A stretch of DNA of 64,000 bases, taken from the NCBI GenBank assembly GCA_019359695.1, contig JAHHGV010000024.1, positions 61,421 through 125,420 on the forward strand. Reading direction: 5' to 3'. The position numbers were made by a program, and so were the translations under genes. The notes beneath the pieces are model-generated. The model was not told the origin of the DNA and did no database searches. It saw only the letters and a program-made list of their open reading frames with translations. Shown here in pieces: positions 35,301 to 43,161 of the stretch. Within the stretch, counting starts at the first letter, position 1. Every line of letters starts with the position of its first letter. This DNA is from Brasilonema angustatum HA4187-MV1. Its GTDB lineage: Bacteria; Cyanobacteriota; Cyanobacteriia; Cyanobacteriales; Nostocaceae.

Positions 35301-38300
35301 ATAAGCATTGTACAATGCTGCTAGTTCTTGGACAAACACACCCATTGACCAGCCATCAGAGACAACATGATGCATACACACGAGCAAAATATGTTCTGTC
35401 TCGGACAGCACTAGTAAGGTCGCTCTAACTAATGCTTGTGTTGCCAACTCAAAAGGTTGAATCGCTTGTTGTTGCGCTAATTGTTGTCTTGCTATTTCTT
35501 GTTCGGTTGTAGATAAATGCTTCAAATCAACAACACAGACTGTCCAAGTGGTTTCTGTTTGAATGATTTGAGAAGGTTTTCCATCAACTGTGATGAAGTT
35601 GGTACGTAACGCCTCGTGGCGAGCAATTATTTCAATTAAGCTTTGTTCTAAGGATGCAATATGAAGAGTTCCTGTTAGACGCAAAGCTATAGGTATGTTA
35701 TATAATGCAGTGTTCGACTCGAACTGGTCTAAAAACCACAGACGCTGTTGAGCAAATGACAGTGGTAATTCTGCATCACTTGCCCGCCTTAAGATGGGTG
35801 GGGAAATTAGTTCTAAGTTTTGTTGCTGTAACTGCCCAATCAAATCTGCTAATTCGGCTACTGTTGAGGCGGCAAATAACTCACGCAGTGGTAGTTCCAC
35901 TTTCAAGATGTTGCGGATGCGTGAAACTAGTTGTGTTGCTAATAGGGAATGTCCACCCAGTTCAAAGAAGTTATTATGAATGCCAACTTGTTCTAGTTTG
36001 AGCACTTGCGCCCAAATTTGTGCCAGTATTTCTTCAATTGGAGTGCGCGGGGCAACAAATTTTTCTTGCAGTGTGCTATCTAACTCCGGTGTTGGCAGTG
36101 CGCGACGGTCTACTTTGCCGTTGGGGGTGAGGGGTAGGGACTGCAACATCACAAAAGTGTTTGGCACCATGTACTCTGGTAGCTTGCCTTTGAGGAATTG
36201 CCGCAGTTCGCTGATTTTCAGCGTCACCTGTGGGTGCGGTACCACGTAGGCTACTAGTCGTTTATCCCCTGAGTTATCTTCGCGGGCGATCGCACAAGAT
36301 GCCTGCACATCACCTAGTTGGCTTAGGACTGTTTCGATTTCTCCCAATTCGATGCGGAAGCCACGAATTTTGACTTGATTGTCGATGCGTCCCAGGTATT
36401 CTATGTTGCCATCACTTAAATAGCGTGCTAAGTCCCCTGTTTTATAGAGGCGGGAATCGGGATCCGTGCTAAACGGGTTGGCGATAAATTTCTCGTTGGT
36501 CAATTCTGGTCGGTTGAGGTAGCCGCGTGCCAATCCTGCACCACCAATGTGCAATTCTCCTGGTATACCTACAGGAACTGGCTGTAGATATTGATCAAGA
36601 ATGTAAATTTGTGTGTTAGAAATCGGGCGCCCGATGGTCGGTGAGTTACTCGTCCCTTTTTGTATCAGGGTAAATGTAGAGTAGGTGGTATCTTCTGAAG
36701 GCCCATAAAGATTGAATACACGCTTGACTTGACTGTGCTGATAAATTTGCTGCACAAGTTGATTTTGCAGAGCTTCACCAGCCAAATTAATTGTGCATAC
36801 CTGCTGTGGTAAACTCTTCTCTCGAATTAACTCAGCAATCGCACTTGGAACTGTATTAATCAGAGTGACTTGGTTGGCAGTAGTAATCGTGGATAAATGT
36901 AAAGCATTTTGAGCTATAACGACCTTTCCTCCTACGCTCAGAGGAACAAAGAACTCAAAAACTGAGAGGTCAAAACATATAGAGGTAGAAGCTAAGACAC
37001 CAGCAAGTTGCTCTGGTGTAAAAACCTTTTGCGCCCAGCTTACTAAAGCAACTGGACTGTGATGCTCTATAGCTACTGCCTTTGGTCTACCTGTAGAACC
37101 GGAGGTATAAAGTACGTAGGCTAGATTTGATGGTTTTACTTTACCGCAAATTTCGCTGATTTGGGCAAACTCCTGGTTAGCAGTATCCAAATATACAAGG
37201 TTAGCTCTATGTTCAGGTATCCTCTCGATTAGATGCTTTTGTGTGAGCAACACTGGAACTTGAGCATCTTTTAGTATAAAGCTTAAACGCTCAGTAGGAT
37301 ACTCAGGATCAAGTGGCACATAAGCACCACCCGCTTTGAGAATCCCCAACAGTCCCACGACCATCTCTAAAGAACGCTCCACACACAATCCCACCAGCAC
37401 ATCCGCTCCTACGCCCAAAGATTGCAAGTAATGGGCTAATTGGTTAGCACGACAGTTCAATTGCTCATAGGTGAGTTGTTGATTTTCATACACAACTGCC
37501 ACTGCATCGGGTGTACGCTCTACCTGCTCCTCAAACAACTGATGAATACACTTATCAGAGGGGTAATCAGCTTGAGTATTGTTCCACTCAAATAACTGCT
37601 CTTGCTCAACTTCTGTTAGCAGAGGTAATTGGCAAATCTGCTCTTGAGGATTAGCTACAATACCTTCAAGCAAGGTCACAAAAGGCCCTGCTATGCGCGC
37701 GATTGTAGTAGCCTCAAATAAATCAGTATTATATTGCCAACACAGCTGCAAAGCTCCCTGAGCTTCCATCACTATTAAATTTAGCTCAAAGTCGGCACCG
37801 CGTTGTCCGAGCAAGTATGGCGCCATTTGAAGCACTTGTTCTCCACTGTGGAATGAATTCTCTGTTGGTTCACACCAACGTTGTCGTTGCCAAGTGAAAC
37901 TAACTTGACACAAAGGACGACGACTTGGATCTCGCTGTGGCTGAAGTTGTTCTGCTAAGAGAGAAAAAGGGTAATCTTGATGCTTTTGGGCTTGTTTTAC
38001 CTTGTTGCTGACTTGAGCGAGAAATTCTTTGAATGTCACGGTTTCCTCTATGGAAGCCCGCAAGACATTCAGATTAACGAAGTAGCCAACAGTGTCTTTA
38101 AACTTTCCACCCCCTCGACCTCTCATTGGGCTTCCTATGAGGATGTCTTTTTGATTCGTGTAGCGGTAAAGTAGCACGTAAAATGCTGTTAGCAGAATCT
38201 TATAAAGACTTGTTCCAGAAGTTAAAGCTAGATTCTTTAATTTTTGAACTAACTGTTCATCTAGCTTTAAAATATGTCCTGCCCCTTGATAAGTCTGTAT

Positions 38301-38978
38301 TGGGGGGCGGGGTTTGTCTGCTAGCAAATTCAAAATTGGCAATTCGCTAGCTAGTTGTTCTTGCCAGTATTGCCAAAGTTTTTCTCCTCTCGAACTAGAT
38401 AGCATTTCTGTTTGCCAGCGGACAAACTCTAGATAAGATTTCTTTTGAGTTAAAGAATCTGCGGCTGCTTGTGTCTGCTCTTGACTAACTTGCTCGATTT
38501 CATTAGCATACAAAGCTTGAAATTCACTCAGCAGTAAATCCATAGACCACATATCACCTGCAATGTGGTGCTTTGTTAGCAACAGAACGTGTTCTTTTAC
38601 TGATTGAGTAAATAAATTAACCCTTACAACTGAATCTTTTTCTAGGTTAAAAGGGCGGTCAGCTTCAGCAAATATTTGCTCTTTTAAGTAATTTTCACTC
38701 CAATTGCTGGCATCTATAACCTCAATACTAAATTTCGGATCTTCATTAATTTGCTGAATGGGTTTACCGTCAAAGGTGGTATACGTGGTTCTAAGAATAG
38801 GATGCTTTTCAATAATTTTTTCCCATACACGGGTAACAGCGGCAATATTTAAATATGAATTAATTTTTACTGTAATAAATATATTGTAAGCAACACTCTC
38901 TGGAGCCATTTGGTAGATAAACCACATTGCTTCTTGACCAGAGGAGAGGGGGTAAGTTGTGTTTACAATTCTGTTCAT
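29379..38978 (-). CDS. NRPS, three modules: starter C-A(Ala)-PCP, C-A(Gln)-PCP, C-A(Thr)-PCP
   Basis: 3199 aa, with AAGGAA 5-6 nt before ATG 38978. The first C domain (residues about 1-450) diverges from the others, with YPLSSGQEAMWFIYQ and HHIAGDMWS, and has no donor module before it. This is the pattern of a starter C domain that N-acylates the first residue. A-domain codes: D-L-F-N-N-A-L-T-Y (Ala), D-A-W-Q-F-G-L-I-D (Gln) and D-F-W-N-I-G-M-V-H (Thr), all well matched to known codes. No epimerase, ketosynthase or fatty-acyl-AMP ligase is present. Residues 804-1630 and 1866-2692 are almost identical, reflecting a 2.48-kb DNA repeat. The Thr would supply the hydroxyl that closes the depsipeptide ring. 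This is the first gene of the operon. Confidence 0.93.
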   Translation of the reverse strand: MNRIVNTTYPLSSGQEAMWFIYQMAPESVAYNIFITVKINSYLNIAAVTRVWEKIIEKHPILRTTYTTFDGKPIQQINEDPKFSIEVIDASNWSENYLKEQIFAEADRPFNLEKDSVVRVNLFTQSVKEHVLLLTKHHIAGDMWSMDLLLSEFQALYANEIEQVSQEQTQAAADSLTQKKSYLEFVRWQTEMLSSSRGEKLWQYWQEQLASELPILNLLADKPRPPIQTYQGAGHILKLDEQLVQKLKNLALTSGTSLYKILLTAFYVLLYRYTNQKDILIGSPMRGRGGGKFKDTVGYFVNLNVLRASIEETVTFKEFLAQVSNKVKQAQKHQDYPFSLLAEQLQPQRDPSRRPLCQVSFTWQRQRWCEPTENSFHSGEQVLQMAPYLLGQRGADFELNLIVMEAQGALQLCWQYNTDLFEATTIARIAGPFVTLLEGIVANPQEQICQLPLLTEVEQEQLFEWNNTQADYPSDKCIHQLFEEQVERTPDAVAVVYENQQLTYEQLNCRANQLAHYLQSLGVGADVLVGLCVERSLEMVVGLLGILKAGGAYVPLDPEYPTERLSFILKDAQVPVLLTQKHLIERIPEHRANLVYLDTANQEFAQISEICGKVKPSNLAYVLYTSGSTGRPKAVAIEHHSPVALVSWAQKVFTPEQLAGVLASTSICFDLSVFEFFVPLSVGGKVVIAQNALHLSTITTANQVTLINTVPSAIAELIREKSLPQQVCTINLAGEALQNQLVQQIYQHSQVKRVFNLYGPSEDTTYSTFTLIQKGTSNSPTIGRPISNTQIYILDQYLQPVPVGIPGELHIGGAGLARGYLNRPELTNEKFIANPFSTDPDSRLYKTGDLARYLSDGNIEYLGRIDNQVKIRGFRIELGEIETVLSQLGDVQASCAIAREDNSGDKRLVAYVVPHPQVTLKISELRQFLKGKLPEYMVPNTFVMLQSLPLTPNGKVDRRALPTPELDSTLQEKFVAPRTPIEEILAQIWAQVLKLEQVGIHNNFFELGGHSLLATQLVSRIRNILKVELPLRELFAASTVAELADLIGQLQQQNLELISPPILRRASDAELPLSFAQQRLWFLDQFESNTALYNIPIALRLTGTLHIASLEQSLIEIIARHEALRTNFITVDGKPSQIIQTETTWTVCVVDLKHLSTTEQEIARQQLAQQQAIQPFELATQALVRATLLVLSETEHILLVCMHHVVSDGWSMGVFVQELAALYNAYSRRQPSPLAPLPIQYADFTIWQRNWLVGDVLQSQLSYWQKQLASASTLLVLPTDRPRPAVQTFAGAYQNFALSLDLTQRLAQLSQQQGCTLFMTLLAAFDTLLYRYTGTEDILVGSPIANRDRTEIEGLIGFFVNTLVMRTDLSGDPSFEELLVRVREMAMEAYSHQNLPFEMLVEALQPERDLSHTPLFQVMFALQNASMSQVELIGLTVSSLPLEGTTAKFDLTLAMENTNTGLVGVWEYSTDLFDPSTIERMTGHFVTLLEAIVANSTERISQLPILTKVEERQLLIEWNKTGADYPQDRCIHSLFEQQVERTPDAVAVVFENQQLTYHQLNCRANQLAHYLRSLGIGSEVLVGLCVERSLEMVVGLLGILKAGGAYVPLDPEYPTERLSFILKDAQVRVLLTQQQLVNSVPKHQARVVYLDTEWEKIAHLSQDNPITEVQASNLAYVIYTSGSTGQPKGVMLSHSNLCNHMFWMQATFPLTEKDKVLQKTPFGFDASVWEFYAPLLVGGQLLMAQPRGHTDSAYLLRLIAQQQVTTVQFVPSLLQMLLEQGGIETCHSLKQVFCGGEALPVALQEGLLSKLDVNLYNLYGPTEACIDATFWDCKQQKYGQVVPIGRPIANTQIYILDSHLQPVPIGVPGELHIGGAGLARGYLNQPELTNEKFIANPFSTDPDSRLYKTGDLARYLSDGNIEYLGRIDNQVKIRGFRIELGEIETVLSQLGDVQASCAIAREDNSGDKRLVAYVVPHPQVTLKISELRQFLKGKLPEYMVPNTFVMLQSLPLTPNGKVDRRALPTPELDSTLQEKFVAPRTPIEEILAQIWAQVLKLEQVGIHNNFFELGGHSLLATQLVSRIRNILKVELPLRELFAASTVAELADLIGQLQQQNLELISPPILRRASDAELPLSFAQQRLWFLDQFESNTALYNIPIALRLTGTLHIASLEQSLIEIIARHEALRTNFITVDGKPSQIIQTETTWTVCVVDLKHLSTTEQEIARQQLAQQQAIQPFELATQALVRATLLVLSETEHILLVCMHHVVSDGWSMGVFVQELAALYNAYSRRQPSPLAPLPIQYADFTIWQRNWLVGDVLQSQLSYWQKQLASASTLLVLPTDRPRPAVQTFAGAYQNFALSLDLTQRLAQLSQQQGCTLFMTLLAAFDTLLYRYTGTEDILVGSPIANRDRTEIEGLIGFFVNTLVMRTDLSGDPSFEELLVRVREMAMEAYSHQNLPFEMLVEALQPERDLSHTPLFQVMFALQNASMSQVELIGLTVSSLPLEGTTAKFDLTLAMENTNTGLVGVWEYSTDLFDPSTIERMTGHFVTLLEAIVANSTERISQLPILTKVEERQLLIEWNKTGADYPQDRCIHSLFEQQVERTPDAVAVVFENQQLTYHQLNCRANQLAHYLRSLGIGSEVLVGLCVERSLEMVVGLLGILKAGGAYVPLDPEYPTERLSFILKDAQVRVLLTQQHLVEKLPKHQARFVCLDSDWEKIAQNSSSNPLNSATPDNQAYVIYTSGSTGKPKGVLVNHSNVVRLFAATNSWYHFNVEDVWTLFHSYAFDFSVWEIWGALLYGGRLVVVPYLVTRSPESFYELLCQEKVTILNQTPPAFRQLIQAEQSVAKKSDLKLRLVIFGGEALELLSLQPWFERHGDQSPLLVNMYGITETTVHVTYRPLSKADLNGTASVIGRPIPDLQVYVLDQYLQPMPIGVPGEMYVGGAGVSCGYLNRPELSQQRFISNPFAKNPQAQLYKTGDLARYLPNGELEYLGRIDNQVKIRGFRIELGEIEVLLASHPAVWEGVVVVREDEPGDKRLVAYVVPKKEQSLTAAQLRQFLTDQLPAYMVPNTFVLLESLPLTANGKVDRRALPTPDLNSQASDQYVAPRTPVEETLAQIWAQVLKVEQVGVYDNFFELGGHSLLATQLVSRIRDRFKVQLRLRELFNAATIAELAQSIGKLQQQNLEFTTSPILPRSKR
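30903..33379 (-). repeat. 2477-bp direct repeat, copy 1
   Basis: Near-identical to 34089-36565 at an offset of exactly 3186 bp (1062 codons). I saw single-base differences at 30987, 33300 and 33324 only, without checking every base. It runs from the C-terminal part of the Gln A domain through PCP and C to the N-terminal part of the Thr A domain. Confidence 0.93.
34089..36565 (-). repeat. 2477-bp direct repeat, copy 2
   Basis: It runs from the C-terminal part of the Ala A domain through PCP and C to the N-terminal part of the Gln A domain. The specificity-determining A cores (29.4-30.9 kb and 33.4-34.1 kb) lie outside the repeat and are unrelated in detail. Confidence 0.93.
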
Positions 38979-39132
38979 TGGAGTTCCTTAAAATCATTAC
39001 AATCTTGATGACTACACCAGAGAGAGTATGTGAATAGAGTTTTTGTAAACAAATAAATAATAAGATATTTCAAACTTTAAAGAGAAGTTACCCACCCTGA
39101 CTAAATTACATTATCGCAAATTTAACAAGCAG

Positions 39133-39506
39133 TCAATCATAAACAGCATAGAAAAGGACAATGTGCTTAATCCCGTAATTCTTTACTCGCTTAATGTACT
39201 GCTTTCCCTTCAACATAGAAGTAGTGATCAGACCATCTAATCCTTTTGATTGGAGAGATTGCATCAGTTTTGCTTTCTGCATAATAAATAGTCTTGAGAA
39301 TAGCTTCAATTCCATATCCTACTACAGCATCCTCTGCAACTGTTATTGGTTCAAGGAGGGAATACCTCTTACGATGCCAAACAGTCTTCCCAAGGTTGTG
39401 AGAGTTGCTGCAATACCAGCTGAACTACCTTCTGATGCGACAGTTATAATCACAAGAATTACCTCAGGAAAACCTATACTAGCAACTTTTTTAACAATTT
39501 CGTCCA
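39133..39506 (-). pseudogene. Probable pseudogene of a small membrane-protein family
   Basis: ATG 39506 opens a frame starting MDEIVKKVASIGF with a hydrophobic IILVIIT-like stretch and AGIAATLTTLGRLFGI. It stops after 53 residues. In another frame just downstream the text continues plausibly (GYGIEAILKTIYYAESK) before stops. The pattern recalls small hydrophobic proteins with an N-terminal MD-x-IV-x-KVA signature. Frame breaks suggest decay. I cannot name a function. Confidence 0.4.
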
Positions 39507-40198
39507 TTGTAGTTACTTATAATCTTACGTTTTGGTTCAAACATTTCTCAGATTTTTGTGATTATTTCGCAGAATTTAGATTAAAGATGCTCAAAAACCT
39601 CTCAATCTTATCAAAAAAATGTAATACGTAATTAAGACAGTTAAGACAGTTAAGACAGTTAAGGAGATATTTAAAAGAATAAAAACAGGGAATAAAAAAC
39701 TAGACTAGTGCCGCTGGCGTTCGTCAAAAGTCAAAAGTCAAAAAGCTTATGATCTAGGCTTCTCGTTGATTTTGTAGACGCGGAGCTGCTTCGGTGCAGA
39801 ATATGGGTGTTTTATTTCCGCTGACCTTGTACTAGTACACGGAGCGCGTAAGTTCTGTACGCAGGCCAAACGCGCCCCGTGTCAACAATAACTTCTCAAT
39901 GTCAATAAACTCCAGAATAATCGCATTAATGCATACTTCTTGACAAGATTCTAAGCGTAGACACTCTGGGGTTTGCCGGAGGCATCGTCTTAACCCCTGA
40001 AAAACCCATCAAACAATAAATTCTTGTTCTCCTGTTTCTGCACTTATTCAGGTTTTTGTCAAGACTAATGTAAGATGCGTTTGCCCTGTTTTTAGTAAAC
40101 CGCTGATCTAAGCCTTTTTTGTAAAAAAACTAACTTTAATATAAGTATAGTAAACTAGATAAATCCAACTGCTAGTCAACAGATGATCGTGCAACTCT
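39507..40198. other. Intergenic region upstream of the J-domain gene
   Basis: It contains a 9-bp tandem repeat (39632-39663), a short GTCAAAA array near 39725 and a GC-rich palindromic stretch near 39840-39880. No gene is visible. The promoter of the minus-strand NRPS operon must lie between 38979 and about 39130, but I see no clear regulator site there. Confidence 0.6.
39632..39663. repeat. 9-bp tandem repeat (TTAAGACAG)
   Basis: Three full copies plus a partial one. It lies in non-coding DNA. Confidence 0.9.
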
Positions 40199-41125
40199 AT
40201 GTCTTTCAAGTTCAATCGTGGATTTTTTAAATATGACTTTATAGATTATCACGCAGTTATGTGTGTGCCTATTGATGCAGATATAAAAGAAATTCGTAAA
40301 CGCTATCTCAAAATTGCCCGCCGTTTGCATCCTGATACCTGTAGGGATGAAAACGATACGGAAAAAGAACTTGCTAATGAATTGTTATCTAAGCTGGTGA
40401 ATCCAGCTTATGAAACACTCTCTGGTGAGAAACAGAGAATGGAACATCTTTTAATTTTGTCGCAAATGGGTAAGCGTTTGGTGCAAGAATCAGCTTCGGT
40501 GGAACTCAATAGCGATGTGGCTCAGCAGTTAGCTACTGCACCTCATTTCGAGCATATCTATCAGAGTGGACTTGCCAAAATCGCAGAAACTCAATATGAC
40601 TCTTTAGACAAGATACAAGACACCATAGCCTTAGTCAGCGAGTTGAATTTGGTATACACTATGCGGAGTGCTGGCAAAATATTTGCAGCAGCCCCGCCGC
40701 TGATTGCTCAACCAGATATTCCAACGAATGCACCAGCAGTCAACAAAGCCCCTGTAATTTCTCCACCACAAAAGAAAGACTCGGTGGTCTTACAATACAT
40801 CCGTCGTGCTCAAGATTTAATATCACAAAATCAATTGGCACAAGCAAGGGTAGAATTACAAGATGCTCTGAAGCTAGAGCCAAATAATAGTCGTTGCCAT
40901 AGCTTGATCGGAGTGGTCTATTTGAAGCAAAATCTAACCACGAGTGCAAAAGTGTACTTTAACCGCGCCCTGCAATTAGACCCCAAAGACGAAACAGCGT
41001 TGGCGGGGAGACTTAAAGTTGAACAGATTACAGGGCAAAAACCCAATGGTGCGAAGCGTACAGCATCGCCCAATATTGGGGGTGGCGGTTTGTTTGGTGG
41101 TTTGTTTGGTGGGAAGAAAAAATAA
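40199..41125 (+). CDS. J-domain protein with TPR repeats
   Basis: 308 aa. Residues about 16-85 form a J domain with the HPD motif (RRLHPDTC), which stimulates Hsp70 (DnaK) ATPase. A middle region without clear motif is followed by two TPR-like units (residues about 200-275, with AQARVELQDALKLEP and AKVYFNRALQLDP) and a Gly-rich C-terminus ending GGLFGGKKK. No zinc-finger or DnaJ C-terminal domain is present, so it is a type III co-chaperone. Its stop overlaps the start of hisZ by one base (TAATG), which indicates translational coupling. Confidence 0.88.
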   Translation: MSFKFNRGFFKYDFIDYHAVMCVPIDADIKEIRKRYLKIARRLHPDTCRDENDTEKELANELLSKLVNPAYETLSGEKQRMEHLLILSQMGKRLVQESASVELNSDVAQQLATAPHFEHIYQSGLAKIAETQYDSLDKIQDTIALVSELNLVYTMRSAGKIFAAAPPLIAQPDIPTNAPAVNKAPVISPPQKKDSVVLQYIRRAQDLISQNQLAQARVELQDALKLEPNNSRCHSLIGVVYLKQNLTTSAKVYFNRALQLDPKDETALAGRLKVEQITGQKPNGAKRTASPNIGGGGLFGGLFGGKKK

Positions 41126-42381
41126 TGGTGTATCAATCTCCAGTGGGAGCGAGGGATTTATTGCCCTTAGATGTGGCTCAAAAACGCTGGATAGAAAACA
41201 GGTTACAGCAAGTGTTTCATCGTTGGGGATATCACAGAATTATCACTTCAACCTTAGAGCGTATGGATACGCTGATGGCGGGGGGAGCAATTGATCGCTC
41301 TGCGGTGATTCAACTGCAAAATGGTAATGATGAGGATTTGGGGCTACGTCCAGAACTGACAGCCTCTATTGCTCGCACGGCTGTAACGCGCATGGCGGGC
41401 GTGAATTATCCACAACGCCTGTATTACAATGCCAATGTTTTCCAACGTACAGGCGAGTTGAAGCACAACCGTCAGCAAGAATTTTATCAGGCTGGGGTAG
41501 AGTTGTTGGGCAGTGGCAGTGGCTTAGCCGATGCAGAAATTCTGTTGTTGGTAGCAGATTCTTTACAGGCTTTGGGTTTGAACCATTGGCATTTGATTTT
41601 AGGTGAAGCCCAAATCACGCGATCGCTCCTCAAAGCTTTTCCCCCTCATCTACAAGAAAAAGTCCGGAGTGCGATCGCCCATCTTGACCGCGTAACCATA
41701 GACACTTTACCGTTGAGCGATGAACTACGGGAACGCGCCATAATCATGCTAGATTTGCGCGGAAAGCCTGCGGATGTTCTGCAAAAAGTCAGCAGTCTAG
41801 GTTTAGACCAGAGTCTACAAGCAGTCGTAGATAATCTGAAAAACCTAGTAGAGTTACTTGAGCACTCAGTAAAATCGAGTACATATTCACCGTCAGCAAG
41901 AGGGATAGAAATCATCCTCGACCTGAGTTTATTACAAACCTTTGACTATTACACAGGTATTGTATTTGAGGTCATCAGTCAGACTGATGGACAAACGCGG
42001 GTTCTTGGGCGGGGTGGTCGTTATGACCAGCTTTTAAAGCTTTATCATCCAAAAGGAGAAAGCATACCAGGAATAGGTTTTGCACTGTTCTTGGAAGGTT
42101 TACAACAAATTCTCTTGTCTACTGGGCGGTTACCACAAACGACGCCAGGAAGTAATTGGTTGATTGTACCAGAAACGCCGGATGCTTACACAGCTGCCTT
42201 TGCTTACGCTACAAAACTTCGAGACTCGACTCACTTGGTACGGGTAGAAATGGATTTGGGGGGACGAGATGCGGATGAGATTCGACAATATGCACGCGAT
42301 CGCACTATCAACCAAATTGCTTGGATTAAAGCTGATGGTTCAAAGACGATTGAGTCAACAATTAGGGGTGTAAGGGGGTAA
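41125..42381 (+). CDS. hisZ: ATP phosphoribosyltransferase regulatory subunit HisZ
   Basis: 418 aa, related to histidyl-tRNA synthetase but without its anticodon-binding domain. The N-terminus has YQSPVGARDLLP, and class II core features appear as LRPELTASIARTAVTRM (motif 2 region) and GGRYDQLL (motif 3 region). In cyanobacteria HisZ pairs with the short catalytic HisG to start histidine synthesis. A change in HisRS-specific residues would be needed to rule out a true HisRS, but the MVYQSPVGARDLLPLDVAQK start is typical of HisZ. Coupled to the J-domain gene by a one-base overlap. Confidence 0.88.
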   Translation: MVYQSPVGARDLLPLDVAQKRWIENRLQQVFHRWGYHRIITSTLERMDTLMAGGAIDRSAVIQLQNGNDEDLGLRPELTASIARTAVTRMAGVNYPQRLYYNANVFQRTGELKHNRQQEFYQAGVELLGSGSGLADAEILLLVADSLQALGLNHWHLILGEAQITRSLLKAFPPHLQEKVRSAIAHLDRVTIDTLPLSDELRERAIIMLDLRGKPADVLQKVSSLGLDQSLQAVVDNLKNLVELLEHSVKSSTYSPSARGIEIILDLSLLQTFDYYTGIVFEVISQTDGQTRVLGRGGRYDQLLKLYHPKGESIPGIGFALFLEGLQQILLSTGRLPQTTPGSNWLIVPETPDAYTAAFAYATKLRDSTHLVRVEMDLGGRDADEIRQYARDRTINQIAWIKADGSKTIESTIRGVRG

Positions 42382-42752
42382 GGGTATAAGGGTGTAAGGG
42401 ATAAATATGTGGTTCACGGTTTCTGTTTTTATATCTCCTACTCACCTACACTCCTACACACGCCAGATACCTCTGTCGGGAAACCCTCCTATGGCACTTT
42501 GTGCCACGCTACGCTATCAGTACTGGCTCCCCTATACCCCTACACACGCCAGATACCTCTGTCGGGAAACCCTCCTATGGCACTTTGTGCCACGCTACGC
42601 TATCAGTACTGGCTCCCCTACACCCCTTTGTTGGTCATTAGTCTTAATAAAAAACCAAAGACAAATGACTGCTGGACTAGTGATTCAGTATTATTGCTAG
42701 GCTATATAGAGCTGGCTAAACACAGCAATTTTGATCCAAGTAGAGGGGAACT
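42382..42752. other. Intergenic region dominated by an 86-bp tandem repeat
   Basis: No gene. Tandem copies 42455-42540 and 42541-42626 contain the dispersed repeat (AGATACCTCTGTCGGGAAAC) that is also found inside the first Leu A domain. Confidence 0.8.
42455..42626. repeat. 86-bp tandem duplication of a dispersed repeat
   Basis: Two copies with period 86 bp and nearly identical sequence. Related copies lie at 26731-26850 and 59610-59702. Confidence 0.9.
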
Positions 42753-42977
42753 ATGCCGCACACAATTGTGACTAATGTCTGTGAAGGTGTCGCTGATTGC
42801 GTAGACGCTTGTCCAGTAGCTTGCATTCATGATGGTCCTGGCAAAAACGTCAAGGGAACTGATTGGTACTGGATTGACTTTGCCACCTGCATTGATTGTG
42901 GTATCTGTATCCAAGTTTGTCCAGTAGAAGGGGCAATTGTTCCAGAAGAACGACCAGAATTACAAAAAACACCGTAG
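42753..42977 (+). CDS. Two-cluster bacterial-type ferredoxin
   Basis: 74 aa, preceded by AGAGGGG at a good distance. The first cysteine group is C-x5-C-x3-C-x3-C (residues about 10-24, CEGVADCVDACPVAC) and the second is CIDCGICIQVCP (about 49-60). The second is a standard [4Fe-4S] ligand set, while the first has a longer first gap, as in [3Fe-4S]/[4Fe-4S] ferredoxins. It is a soluble electron carrier; the partner is unknown. It stands alone. Confidence 0.9.
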   Translation: MPHTIVTNVCEGVADCVDACPVACIHDGPGKNVKGTDWYWIDFATCIDCGICIQVCPVEGAIVPEERPELQKTP

Positions 42978-43161
42978 TCTCAACGATCACGTTGTCCTGG
43001 AACAGGCGGTATCATCTATTACATATAAATATGATACCGCCTGTTTTTACACTGATAGTACTAGATAAAGATTTCAAAAAGTAACAGTAAATATTTATTG
43101 TTCGGAAATTGCTAGTGCACTTGTGTATAGGTGAGTATAGTAATCTTACGTAGAACCATTC

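Noticed and set aside
39194..39631. 145-codon plus-strand frame
   Set aside because: It is the complement of the decayed minus-strand gene, and its protein text is unconvincing (Phe/Ser/Asn-rich, no motif).
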